A stretch of DNA of 64,000 nucleotides from Armatimonadota bacterium (lineage in GTDB: Bacteria; Armatimonadota; HRBIN16), in assembly GCA_026003195.1 (NCBI GenBank), contig BPGU01000004.1, positions 320,317-384,316 of the forward strand, in the 5' to 3' direction. The notes beneath the pieces are model-generated. The model searched no databases, was not told the DNA's origin, and saw only the letters and a program-made list of their open reading frames with translations. Positions 8,325-17,023 of this stretch are shown here, piece by piece. The position numbers were made by a program, and so were the translations under genes. The first letter of the stretch is position 1; the number at the start of each line of letters is the position of its first letter.

Positions 8325-9635
8325 TTAGCCTGTGCTGGTCAGTACCTTCGTCGCCTGCCTCAGACTGCGTTTTGCTAAATCGCTGATTCGGTTCTCGGCG
8401 AAACCAAACACCGCGCTGTACAGCGTGTCCCGCAGAGGTTCTATCCACTTCGCTGGTAATGCCTTCGCGCCGAATGCCGCTCCCCAGATACTGCCTGCGG
8501 TAGCGCCGTTGCAGTCGGTATCCATGCCCTGCATAACCGCGATGGTGATGACCTTTTCGAAGTCCGGCCAGCCCCACAGCAGAGCGTTCAGCACGATGGC
8601 GTCGTTATTGACCGTGTGTACGGGATGGTATTTGCCATAGTATCGATTCAAAAGGCGTTCCAGAGCCTCCTGCCAGCTCTGGCACTCTTTGCGCCACCGC
8701 AGGCAATCGCGTATCATCTCCGCTTCGCGGCTCTGAGCGGGGATTTCCGCCGCGCCCGCGTGGATGATCTCCATCACATCCTGCGTGGCAAAGGCAGCCG
8801 CTATCATCGCCGCGACGAACATCTCACCGTAGATGCCGTTTTTCACATGCGACAGGGCAGCATCCCGATAGGCGAACTCGGCCGCTTTCTCCGGGCAACC
8901 GGGCGCAACGTATCCCCAGAAATCCGCCCGAATACGCGCACCAATCCACTCACGGTAGGGGTTCAGGTGTCTCGGAACCTCCTCCAGAGGCAACTCATTG
9001 ACCAGATTGATGTACGCCTGCCGCTCCGCCGTGTAGGTCTGGTAGGCGGGGAGCAGGTGCAACCAGGCATTACCCACATCGCGCGTGGTGAAGTCCGCAC
9101 CATGCCCTTCAAAAATGTGCAAACCGAGAACCGTGTAGTCGGTGTCGTCATCACGCTCGCCAGCGCGGATATGTCCTCTGGTGCACCAGGTATACGGCTG
9201 CGGCACCCCATCGGGCGGAGTACGTGTCTGCGCAGGCAGGTAGTCGGTCATCGGGTAGGCATCTGCTCCCTCCAGGTACTGGCGGATGCGCTCGTGGCTC
9301 CAGCCCTCCACCGGCTTGCCCAGCATACACCCTGCCACACGTCCGAGCCACGCGCCGTGCAACCTGTCCAGCAGGTCCTCTTCACAGATGACCATTTGGA
9401 AACGGCGCACACCCTCGTCGCGCGCCTGTCGGATGCTGTGCAGGTCGCTGGGTTCGTGGTAAGGGAAATCCTCGCGGATGGGCAGAGCCATCAGCTCATG
9501 GTACAGGCTCCAGAGAGCATCTGCACTTTCCGCCTCCTGCCAGCGCCCCATGTAGCCAGTGACGTCTGCGCCCTCTTCGCCGCGCTGAATGATTTCGTCG
9601 TGCACCAGCACACGCAGTGTTTCTACAGATGGCAT
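8325..9635 (-). CDS. ADP-ribosylglycohydrolase family protein
   Basis: 436 residues. The ARH fold is shown by DRLHGAWLGRVAGCMLGKPVEG near the start of the domain and by the two metal-site motifs ERDDDTDYTVLGL and GMDTDCNGATAGSIWGA. ARH/DraG enzymes hydrolyse ADP-ribose links with two Mg2+ ions. The substrate cannot be read from sequence, and many bacterial members act on small molecules. An extra N-terminal helical stretch of about 70 residues precedes the domain. ATG at 9635 was chosen because AGGAG lies 8 nt upstream; the open frame starts at a TTG nine codons earlier that lacks a site. Confidence 0.92.
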   Translation of the reverse strand: MPSVETLRVLVHDEIIQRGEEGADVTGYMGRWQEAESADALWSLYHELMALPIREDFPYHEPSDLHSIRQARDEGVRRFQMVICEEDLLDRLHGAWLGRVAGCMLGKPVEGWSHERIRQYLEGADAYPMTDYLPAQTRTPPDGVPQPYTWCTRGHIRAGERDDDTDYTVLGLHIFEGHGADFTTRDVGNAWLHLLPAYQTYTAERQAYINLVNELPLEEVPRHLNPYREWIGARIRADFWGYVAPGCPEKAAEFAYRDAALSHVKNGIYGEMFVAAMIAAAFATQDVMEIIHAGAAEIPAQSREAEMIRDCLRWRKECQSWQEALERLLNRYYGKYHPVHTVNNDAIVLNALLWGWPDFEKVITIAVMQGMDTDCNGATAGSIWGAAFGAKALPAKWIEPLRDTLYSAVFGFAENRISDLAKRSLRQATKVLTSTG

Positions 9636-9765
9636 CGCCTCGTCTCCTGAAAAAACGTCCAAAGGTCGTGGTCACAACGCAGCGTGACCCTTCCAAAAGC
9701 CGTCTCGCAACCATTCTTCGCGAGGGCAATCGACTACTCCTTCGCGCACATCCTGAAGATGAGTC

Positions 9766-11466
9766 TCAAGGAGGCCACATCGTGCCCAGCTGAGCGGCAT
9801 AGTACTTTCCTGCGTGCAGTTGCTGTAGGTGCAGGTCGGTTTGCCAGGCGCTTTCCAGGCGCATCGTATGCCATACCGAGAAGAGATAGAGCATCAATAG
9901 AACCCCTGCGATGGGCAAGCCTCCCCGCCGAACACCTTCCACCAGCGCGACGTTCGGCTCCTGCGCACGTACCAGCCCCCAGATGCCTATCGCAGTCACT
10001 ATCATCAGCAGTAGAAATGCAATCGCCATCGCCGTTGCCGTACGGAAGATCAGTGGCGACACCACCACCCACTCAGGCTGGAACTCTGCCCATTTTGCCA
10101 TCTCTGCCAGCATGACCATCGTCCGTGCCGGGAAGTCCGCCCACGGGGAGAGCACCATGAGCACACCAGCCACCAGCACGGTTGCCAGCAGCACGATATA
10201 AGGTGCCATACCCTGACGCAGCGAGGTGTGAGCCACTACCAGATACACCAGCCAGAGGAGAAAGGTTCCCCAAAACAGAAACAGCAAGAGCATGTTGACC
10301 GTCCATGCGCGCACCAGCTTCAGAGGCATGGATAGCCATCGCTGAGGCTCTACGCCTGCGCGGAGGATGGTGCGTGATGCGTCCGCCGCAGCAAACTCGC
10401 GCCGCACCCAGTCCGCGTCCATATCTCTTCCCATTGTGCGGAGAGACAAAACAAACTGCTGTCGGTTTCTTTGCCTGCGCTGTTCCGCCGTTTCGTTGGG
10501 GCGCCTTGCAGAGTGAGATGAGACGATAACCACATCCTCTACTGCCACTGCCACAAGCGCACCAATACTACTTCTCGCCTGGGCACGTATCCGACTGGCG
10601 CAATGCAGCATCGCAAGACGAATGTCTGCCGCCTCATGCCACTTGCCCTCTTTCTCCTTCTCATGGGCAAGATACCGCACCATTCTTGCTACAGAACGGA
10701 TGCCTGTCCAGTGCGGTTCCACCACCGCATACGATTTCGCAAAAGTGGAAATCGAAGATGATTTGCCAAAGGCAGTTTCCAGAAGATACAGCCCAGCCTC
10801 TGTCTCCTCGCGAGTGTAGTCCTCCCAGCGCGGTTTGCGGCTCGCACGTCGGACTGCTGCCAGCGCCTCTTTGTCACGATGAGCAGCGAACAGCCCCACC
10901 GCTCGCATCAGCGGAAAGTAGAGATTATCCGGGTCCACCCGTTCGCCCTCAGCGGCTATCCTGTCGTATGCGGAGAGATCTTCCGGAGAAGACGGCACGA
11001 CACTCTGGGCATTCGGTCGCTGGCTGGGTGGATAAAGCGCCCATTCCTCCACGCGCTGGATACGCACACGCTTCACCGTATCGTAACGCAGAACATGGGC
11101 GAGCAGGGCAGGTCGGCTGCCGAAGCGAGGCAACAGGTCGCCCAAATCCACCTCTGAGGGAGCACCCCGTTGCAACCTCCAGGACAGCTGGATGAGATAG
11201 TCCTCCGGGTGTTGCCTGACAACCTCCTCCAGCCTGACGCGAAACCACTCTGGCTCCGGCTCGGGCGCGCGAGGAGTTTGCACATACCACTCCCTCAAAG
11301 CCACATATGTATCCCGCGACGAGAAGAGCAGTCGGCACTGCATACGGATAAGCCAGGCGGTCTCTGGATGCCAGGCGAGTATCATCAGCAATACCGCAGG
11401 CACCACCATCCCCGTATAAGCGACCCACCGCATCGCCTGGGGTGTCCTGTTGCTTCCCTTGGACAT
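9766..11466 (-). CDS. Multi-pass membrane protein of unknown function
   Basis: 566 residues. One membrane segment lies near the N-terminus (VAYTGMVVPAVLLMILAW). A soluble, helix-rich region of about 350 residues follows, TPR-like in feel but without a clear repeat. Four C-terminal hydrophobic segments follow (MLLLFLFWGTFLLWLVYLVV; APYIVLLATVLVAGVLMVL; TAMAIAFLLLMIVTAIGIWG; GVLLMLYLFSVW). No catalytic motif is seen. Start at 11466 has GGAG 9 nt upstream. It is a single gene 107 nt after rex. The tail architecture loosely echoes the membrane protein at 17024-18850, but I cannot show homology. Confidence 0.75.
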   Translation of the reverse strand: MSKGSNRTPQAMRWVAYTGMVVPAVLLMILAWHPETAWLIRMQCRLLFSSRDTYVALREWYVQTPRAPEPEPEWFRVRLEEVVRQHPEDYLIQLSWRLQRGAPSEVDLGDLLPRFGSRPALLAHVLRYDTVKRVRIQRVEEWALYPPSQRPNAQSVVPSSPEDLSAYDRIAAEGERVDPDNLYFPLMRAVGLFAAHRDKEALAAVRRASRKPRWEDYTREETEAGLYLLETAFGKSSSISTFAKSYAVVEPHWTGIRSVARMVRYLAHEKEKEGKWHEAADIRLAMLHCASRIRAQARSSIGALVAVAVEDVVIVSSHSARRPNETAEQRRQRNRQQFVLSLRTMGRDMDADWVRREFAAADASRTILRAGVEPQRWLSMPLKLVRAWTVNMLLLFLFWGTFLLWLVYLVVAHTSLRQGMAPYIVLLATVLVAGVLMVLSPWADFPARTMVMLAEMAKWAEFQPEWVVVSPLIFRTATAMAIAFLLLMIVTAIGIWGLVRAQEPNVALVEGVRRGGLPIAGVLLMLYLFSVWHTMRLESAWQTDLHLQQLHAGKYYAAQLGTMWPP

Positions 11467-11573
11467 AACCGGTGTCTCCAAGCCGAGAGCATGGCAGCCC
11501 CGTAGCACCGGGGGCAGCACCGGGAACTGCCTCCGTGACTCAGGACACACCGGCAACGGCGAGGGTTTCGCTC

Positions 11574-12269
11574 TTATACTCCTTCGCCCTGAAGAGTGGA
11601 AGAGGCTGCAGAATGCTCCTCCTCGTGTTCCAGATGGTAAGAGAGCACCGCCAGCTCCTGCAGGAAGGAGACATTACGCACCACCACGTGCGGTGGAACC
11701 CGCAGGATAGTGGGCGCGAAGTTGAGGATGGCGGTTACCCCAGCATCTACCAGACGGTCCGCAACCTCCTGTGCTGCGCTGGCGGGTACCGCAATAATGC
11801 CAATGCGAGCACGGATATGCTTGTTGACCTCTTTCAGGCGATTCACATCCAGTATCTCGTGGTCCCACAGCATTCTGCCGATTTTGGCGTAGTTGTTATC
11901 GAACACCGCCGCGATGATGAACTTGTGCTCACGCAGACCGGGATAGCCCACCAGTGCGGAACCGAGGTTGCCTGCGCCCACCAGCAGCATCGGCTGCTCG
12001 CGATGGATTTTGAGGATTCGGGCAATGCGCCGGTGCAGCTCGCTCACCCTGTAGCCGACACCCGGCTTGCCAAACTCGCCAAAGTAGGACAGGTCCTTGC
12101 GAAATTGGGCAGCATTAATGCCTGTCTGCTCTTCGATGTCTGTGGAAGAGATGGTGTGCACCGCCGCTGCCTCGAGGTCGCTGAGCAACCGCAGGTAGGT
12201 CGCCATGCGCTCGAGAGTGGGGATCGGCACCCGATGATCATTGGTTTCTATCTTTGGACGACGTGCCAT
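11574..12269 (-). CDS. rex: Redox-sensing transcriptional repressor Rex
   Basis: 231 residues. The N-terminal winged helix is PIPTLERMATYLRLLSDLE, with SSTDIEEQTGINAAQFRKDLSYFGEFGKPGVGY typical of Rex. The Rossmann NADH-binding domain has MLLVGAGNLGSALVGY at about residue 90 and a C-terminal domain-swap helix. Rex senses NADH/NAD+ and represses fermentative and respiratory genes. The frame is open upstream to 12401, but those extra 44 residues lack family similarity. Its own promoter is at 12330-12359. No clear Rex operator (TTGTGA...TCACAA) is seen there. Confidence 0.95.
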   Translation of the reverse strand: MARRPKIETNDHRVPIPTLERMATYLRLLSDLEAAAVHTISSTDIEEQTGINAAQFRKDLSYFGEFGKPGVGYRVSELHRRIARILKIHREQPMLLVGAGNLGSALVGYPGLREHKFIIAAVFDNNYAKIGRMLWDHEILDVNRLKEVNKHIRARIGIIAVPASAAQEVADRLVDAGVTAILNFAPTILRVPPHVVVRNVSFLQELAVLSYHLEHEEEHSAASSTLQGEGV

Positions 12270-12329
12270 TCTCTGGATAAAGCCTCTCTGAGAAATATGC
12301 TCTTCGCAAAATATAGCATAGCTAGTAAA

Positions 12330-12359
12330 ATTATACCCTTCTGAGGCACAAAGGGTCAA
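12330..12359 (-). promoter_or_regulatory. rex promoter
   Basis: Reading leftward: TTGACC (12354-12359), 18-nt spacer, TATAAT (12330-12335), about 60 nt before the rex start. Confidence 0.65.
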
Positions 12360-12386
12360 GAGAGCAAAAAATATGAAGAGTGACCG

Positions 12387-12435
12387 TTGACATCGCTGCA
12401 TGGTCGTGCCATAATAATATTGAACATCTGTTCAA
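12387..12435 (+). promoter_or_regulatory. Promoter and ArsR/SmtB-type operator of the metal efflux operon
   Basis: TTGACA (12387-12392), 17-nt spacer, CATAAT (12410-12415). The dyad TTGAACATCTGTTCAA (12420-12435) covers the start site, and a further half-site TGTTCAA follows at 12438-12444. This matches the TGAACA...TGTTCA class of SmtB/CzrA operators, so apo-repressor should block transcription until metal binds. Confidence 0.8.
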
Positions 12436-12547
12436 ATGTTCAAAAGAAAACGAGGTCTTCAGGGTTTTGGACCGCGGAGGACGTGGAGGGACAGGGGAAA
12501 CTTTCTGCGCCCTTCGCGTGACCGATGGTCCGTTCACTCCGTAACCG

Positions 12548-12916
12548 ATGAAAAAGAGAGAACTCGCCATACAGTGTGCTCCTGACGAGCACGTAGATGC
12601 AACCGCCGTCGCTCGTGTGCAACAGTCGCTACCCGGTAGCCGCGAGCTGATGCGCATGAGAGAGATATTCGCCGCACTGGGCGACGCGACCCGCCTGCGT
12701 CTGCTGCTGGCGCTGAGCCGTCAACCGCTATGCGTGCACGAGCTGTCCGAGGTGCTGGATGTCAGCGTCAGCGCGGTTTCGCATCAGCTGCGTACGCTGA
12801 AGATGCTGAGGTTGGTCACTGCACAGCGCGTCGGAAAACGGGTGTACTACTCGCTGGATGACATGCACGTGCAACGTCTGCTCGAGGAGGGTTTGGAACA
12901 CGCTCTGGAGCGATAG
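12548..12916 (+). CDS. ArsR/SmtB-family zinc-responsive repressor
   Basis: 122-residue winged-helix repressor. The DNA-recognition helix is VSVSAVSHQLRTLKML. The C-terminal helix carries D105, H107, H118 and E121 in the D-x-H-x10-H-x2-E spacing of the alpha-5 zinc site of SmtB/CzrA. The alpha-3 Cys box is degenerate (LCVHEL, one Cys at 62), so Zn(II) through alpha-5 is the likely signal rather than Cd/Pb through alpha-3; this is inference. It is first in an operon with the P-type ATPase 4 nt downstream, behind a matching operator. Confidence 0.92.
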   Translation: MKKRELAIQCAPDEHVDATAVARVQQSLPGSRELMRMREIFAALGDATRLRLLLALSRQPLCVHELSEVLDVSVSAVSHQLRTLKMLRLVTAQRVGKRVYYSLDDMHVQRLLEEGLEHALER

Positions 12917-12919
12917 CCG

Positions 12920-15043
12920 ATGACGAACACCAGCTCCCAACAACCCAGCAAGCCACAGAAGAAGACCTTCCGCGTGAAGGAGATGGACTGCGCGGACTGC
13001 GCAACGGGTCTGGAGCAGGCAGTACGTCGGGTGCCGGGCGTGCAGCAGGTGAAAGCCGTTTTCCACACCGGAACGTTGTGGGTGTGGACCTCACCGGAGG
13101 TGGACGAGAGCGCTCTACACAAGGCAGCACAGCAGGCTGGGTATCGGCTTCTGCCCCACTCAGCGCACAGTCATGGGGAGAGCGGGCACCAGCGGGTGGG
13201 AACAGTCGTTCTTGCTTCATTGCTCGGCGTGGTGGCTTTCGTCCTGCAGAGGCAGCAGTTTTCCGCATGGCTCTTCGTTCCCCTCTACCTCACAGCGATT
13301 GCTCTCGGTGGAACGCCCACTTTCATCAGTGGATGGCGAGCGGTGCGCCAGCGCAACCTGGACACTAACGCGCTGATGAGTATCGCGGTGCTGGGCGCGA
13401 TAGGTTTGCAAGAGTGGGCAGAAGCCACAACGGTGGTCTGCCTGTTCGCTATCGGCAACCTGCTGGAGCACCTGACGACCGAGCGCACACGTCGCGCCAT
13501 TCGCCAGCTGATGGATTCCGCCCCGGAGACCGCTACCCTCGTGACTCCGGAGGGCACGCGCACCATCCCCGCCGACCAGGTACAGCAGGATGACCGCATT
13601 CGTATCCGTGCCGGCGAGCGATTCCCGCTGGATGGCGAGGTCATAGAGGGTTACTCCGACGTAGACCAGTCCATGATCACGGGTGAAAGCCGTCCCGTAC
13701 CTAAGTCTCCGGGCGACACGGTGTTCGCCGGCACACTCAACCAGACTGGCATGGTGGACGTTCGCGTGACACATACCTACGAGAACACTACGCTCGCCCG
13801 GCTCATCCATCTGGTGGAAGAGGCGCAGGAACACAAAGCTCCGCTGCAGCATCTGGTAGACCGTTTTGCCCGCGTCTACACGCCGGTCGTGATTGCGCTG
13901 GCAGTGTTGCTTTCCACGATCCCCCCTCTCCTCTGGGGCGATTTTGAGCGATGGTTCTTCCGCAGCCTGAGCTTATTGCTCATTGCTTGCCCCTGCGCGC
14001 TAGTTATTTCTACACCGGTAGCCCTGGTCGCTGCACTGGGAACAGCCTCGCGCCGCGGCGTCCTGATCAAAGGCGGCATTTTCGTAGAGGCGATGGCACA
14101 GGTGCGCGCGATGGTCTATGATAAAACCGGCACACTCACCACTGGCAAGATGCGCGTGCGCGAGGTGCAGTGCCTGGATAACGCCCCCGAGGAGCAGCTG
14201 CTGGCAATAGCTGCCGCCGTCGAAACAGCGTCTCACCACCCGCTGGCAGAGGCTTTGCGCGAAGAAGCCAGCCAGCGTGCCCTGTCGTTGCCCCCAGCGC
14301 AGCATGGCACGGTGGTACCCGGCAAGGGCGTGGAAGGCGTCGTAGACGGCAAGTTGTGCCGCGTCGGTAGCGCGGAATTTGCCTGCACGCATCTGGTTCA
14401 GGATATGCCCTTTCTTCCCAGCGGAGAGGAGGAGGACGCCACCCAGGTGTGGGTGCAGATAGATGGTAAAACGGTAGGGCGTATCCTTTTCGAAGACACC
14501 CGCCGTACGGAGGCGGCTGAGGTCGTTCGTGAGCTGCGCAGGATAGGTATAAACTACCATGTCATGCTCAGTGGCGACACGGCACCCATTGCGCGGCGCA
14601 TTGCCCGCGACCTGGGATTGGACGAGGTGCGCGCTCCACTGTTGCCGGAAGAGAAGGTACAGGCGGTGCGCGAACTGCGCGAGCGGTTTGGAGCGGTAGC
14701 CATGGTCGGCGATGGCATGAACGATGCTCCCGCGCTGAAGGCAGCAACGGTAGGCATCGCCATGGGCGCCATCGGTAGCGATGTGGCGATAGAGGCAGCA
14801 GACATCGCCCTGATGAACGACGATTTGCGCCTCCTGCCCTATCTGGTACGCTTGAGTCGCGCCACAGTGAACATTATCCGGCAAAACATAGCCTTTGCCA
14901 TTGGCACGAAACTGCTGCTGTTGGTTGTCGCCGCACCGGGATACCTGCCCCTGTGGCTGGCTGTCATGGGCGATACGGGTGTTTCGCTACTGGTAACGTT
15001 GAACGCGCTGAGACTGGTAAGGCATCAGCCTTCCTCTTCATAG
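12920..15043 (+). CDS. Zn/Cd/Pb-exporting P1B-type ATPase
   Basis: 707 residues. An N-terminal heavy-metal-associated domain holds MDCADC (Cys 24, 27). Eight-helix P1B topology is expected. The membrane metal site is CPC at about residues 358-360, the class 2 Zn/Cd/Pb signature. The phosphorylated Asp is D401 in DKTGTLTTG, with the SHHP motif near 437 and GDGMNDAP near 597. It uses ATP to expel metal and confers resistance. Four bases separate it from the ArsR gene, so the repressor and its pump share one promoter and operator. Confidence 0.95.
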   Translation: MTNTSSQQPSKPQKKTFRVKEMDCADCATGLEQAVRRVPGVQQVKAVFHTGTLWVWTSPEVDESALHKAAQQAGYRLLPHSAHSHGESGHQRVGTVVLASLLGVVAFVLQRQQFSAWLFVPLYLTAIALGGTPTFISGWRAVRQRNLDTNALMSIAVLGAIGLQEWAEATTVVCLFAIGNLLEHLTTERTRRAIRQLMDSAPETATLVTPEGTRTIPADQVQQDDRIRIRAGERFPLDGEVIEGYSDVDQSMITGESRPVPKSPGDTVFAGTLNQTGMVDVRVTHTYENTTLARLIHLVEEAQEHKAPLQHLVDRFARVYTPVVIALAVLLSTIPPLLWGDFERWFFRSLSLLLIACPCALVISTPVALVAALGTASRRGVLIKGGIFVEAMAQVRAMVYDKTGTLTTGKMRVREVQCLDNAPEEQLLAIAAAVETASHHPLAEALREEASQRALSLPPAQHGTVVPGKGVEGVVDGKLCRVGSAEFACTHLVQDMPFLPSGEEEDATQVWVQIDGKTVGRILFEDTRRTEAAEVVRELRRIGINYHVMLSGDTAPIARRIARDLGLDEVRAPLLPEEKVQAVRELRERFGAVAMVGDGMNDAPALKAATVGIAMGAIGSDVAIEAADIALMNDDLRLLPYLVRLSRATVNIIRQNIAFAIGTKLLLLVVAAPGYLPLWLAVMGDTGVSLLVTLNALRLVRHQPSSS

Positions 15044-15084
15044 CCGGTTCCACCATTTGCCCTGTCGCGTCTGGAAAGTGGGTA

Positions 15085-15114
15085 TTGTGATTCGACGGGG
15101 TCGGGCGATATAAT
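15085..15114 (+). promoter_or_regulatory. Promoter of the hybrid histidine kinase gene
   Basis: TTGTGA (15085-15090), 18-nt spacer, TATAAT (15109-15114), about 70 nt before the start at 15187. Confidence 0.55.
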
Positions 15115-15186
15115 GAGAGGTGTTGATAGGCAGTCCCCATTCGAAAGGAATGGCATATTCGTTGCGAAGAAAGGGCGTGTTCCACG

Positions 15187-16746
15187 ATGGCATCGCAAGC
15201 GGAAGACGAACTGCGCTATCGGGCGCTGTTTCAGTGTGCTCAAGATGGCATCTTTCTTTTTGATGCCGACACGGGACGATTCATTGAGGTCAACGAAGCC
15301 TTTTTGCGTATGTTCGGCTACTCCCCCCAACAGATTGCCCAGATGACCATCTACGATTTGCCAAAGGACAGCAAAGAGAACATCCAGCGAAACATCCAGA
15401 GGGTATTGCAGAATGGCTACTGGCAGCTGGGCGAACGTCTCTACTATCGGGCGGACGGCTCTTTGCTCCAGGTGGAGGTCTACGCCGCACTCCTGGACCT
15501 GCAGGATCGTCGCTACATTATGGCGGTAGCCCGTGACATTACGGAACGCAAGCGCAACGAACAGGAACGCCAGCGGATGCGCGAGCAGCTGGAGCAAGCG
15601 CGTAAGATGGAGACCATCGGCACGCTGGCAGCAGGAGTAGCACACGATTTTAACAACCTGTTGACCGCAATCATGGGCAATGCCGAGCTATTGCAGACTA
15701 TCTATGCGGGCGACCCTCAAATCCAGGAGCGCACACAGCAGATTCTGCAGGCATGTGAGCGTGGCAAAAACATGGTGAACGCCTTGTTGACCTTTGGCCG
15801 CCGCGGCGTGACGGACATGCATCCGCAGCAGATGAACGAACTGGTCTCCTCTTCCCAGCAAATCCTGGTCTATATGCTACCAGCCAGCATTCGTGTGCAA
15901 ACTCATCTCCAGCCTGATTTGCCGCCGGTCCACGCCGACGCCACACAGATAGAACAGATGTTGATGAACCTCTGTGCAAACGCCAGAGACGCTATGCCCG
16001 CAGGAGGCACCATCACCCTGCGCACCTGCAAGGTAACGCTGGACGCGCCCCATGTGATGTCGGGCAAGGAGTTGCTCCCCGGAGAATACGTGTGCATCGA
16101 AGTGGAGGATACAGGCGGAGGCATCCCGCCGGAATATCTACCCCACATCTTTGACCCCTTCTTCACCACCAAACCTGTGGGGATAGGTACCGGTCTGGGG
16201 CTGGCCACCGTGTACGGTATTGTGCTGGCACATGGTGGAGGGATCGAGGTAGAGTCTCAGGTGGGAGTGGGTACCCGTTTTCGCATTCTATTGCCCGCAT
16301 GGACAGAGGGTCCACAGACACACCAGGCTCACGAGGAGACAGCCCAACACTGTTTGTTATGTCCGATTCGCGTGTTGTTTGTCGACGATGAGGCAAGTAT
16401 CCGCGAGCTGTTCACCCGGATGCTTCAGCACGAGGGCTGTGAGGTGGAATCTGTTGCTAGCGGCGAGGAAGCATTGCAGCTGGTGCGGGAAAGAGGAGCG
16501 CATTACTACCACCTGCTCATTACCGACCTGACCATGCCGGGGTTAAGCGGGATCGGTCTGGCACGGCAGGTTTACCAGATAGCGCCCCATCTCCCCGTTA
16601 TCCTGTGCAGTGGATATGGGGCAGATGTGGCAGAGCAGGCAGAGGAAATCCCCAATGTGGTCTGCTACGTTCAGAAACCCTATCGCCGCCAGCAACTGCT
16701 GGAAGCGATGGAGAAGGCTTTGAGGATTCACCCCTTTCCGTGCTAG
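15187..16746 (+). CDS. Hybrid PAS sensor histidine kinase with receiver domain
   Basis: 519 residues, no membrane segment, so a cytosolic sensor. Domains in order: PAS about 5-125 (GRFIEVNEAFLRMFGYSPQQI); HisKA with H153 in VAHDFNNLLTAI; HATPase with NLCANARDAMPAGG (N box), EDTGGGIPPE (G1) and GTGLGLATVYGIV (G2); C-terminal receiver about 395-510 with D447 in ITDLTMPG. The NtrB-like HDFNN box and attached receiver suit phosphorelay to an unlinked regulator; no regulator gene is adjacent. The PAS ligand is unknown. The ribosome site is weak (AAGGG about 12 nt upstream). Confidence 0.93.
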   Translation: MASQAEDELRYRALFQCAQDGIFLFDADTGRFIEVNEAFLRMFGYSPQQIAQMTIYDLPKDSKENIQRNIQRVLQNGYWQLGERLYYRADGSLLQVEVYAALLDLQDRRYIMAVARDITERKRNEQERQRMREQLEQARKMETIGTLAAGVAHDFNNLLTAIMGNAELLQTIYAGDPQIQERTQQILQACERGKNMVNALLTFGRRGVTDMHPQQMNELVSSSQQILVYMLPASIRVQTHLQPDLPPVHADATQIEQMLMNLCANARDAMPAGGTITLRTCKVTLDAPHVMSGKELLPGEYVCIEVEDTGGGIPPEYLPHIFDPFFTTKPVGIGTGLGLATVYGIVLAHGGGIEVESQVGVGTRFRILLPAWTEGPQTHQAHEETAQHCLLCPIRVLFVDDEASIRELFTRMLQHEGCEVESVASGEEALQLVRERGAHYYHLLITDLTMPGLSGIGLARQVYQIAPHLPVILCSGYGADVAEQAEEIPNVVCYVQKPYRRQQLLEAMEKALRIHPFPC

Positions 16747-16800
16747 TGCTTTGTCAAACCTTACCCTGAAGATGTTGATGTTGCCCCAGCGATGGAAAAT

Positions 16801-16874
16801 CGCGGGCAACAGGGGACGAAACCTGCTCACGCAGGTTATCCACCCCCACAGGGGTTTTGTCCATGTTGCCCGCG
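16801..16874. repeat. Long imperfect inverted repeat enclosing two small hairpins
   Basis: The outer arms CGCGGGCAACA and TGTTGCCCGCG pair over 11 bp. After a GG/A internal loop, GGACGAAACC pairs with GGTTTTGTCC over 10 more. Inside lie possible hairpins CTGC-TCAC-GCAG and CCCC-CACA-GGGG. It sits 55 nt after the hybrid kinase stop, between convergent genes, with no T-run. It may be a terminator-like element, a structured RNA or a mobile-repeat remnant. Confidence 0.65.
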
Positions 16875-17023
16875 ACTTCCAGTCACCGGGTGGTCTATGA
16901 GAACATGGAGCCTTGGCAGAGTACTAGGGCAAGGGATTGTTTCTTTCACTACGCTCTCTCACAACAACACCTCTGGTCGCGACCTGTATGGACTGGCTTA
17001 AGGGCCACAGGTTGTCTCTGTTC

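Noticed and set aside
12270-12401. 44-residue N-terminal extension of Rex
   Set aside because: It would cover the rex promoter and has no similarity to Rex proteins.
12300-12420. A Rex operator in the rex/arsR intergenic region
   Set aside because: No TTGTGA-N6-TCACAA-like dyad is present; the only clear dyad is the ArsR/SmtB-type site further right.
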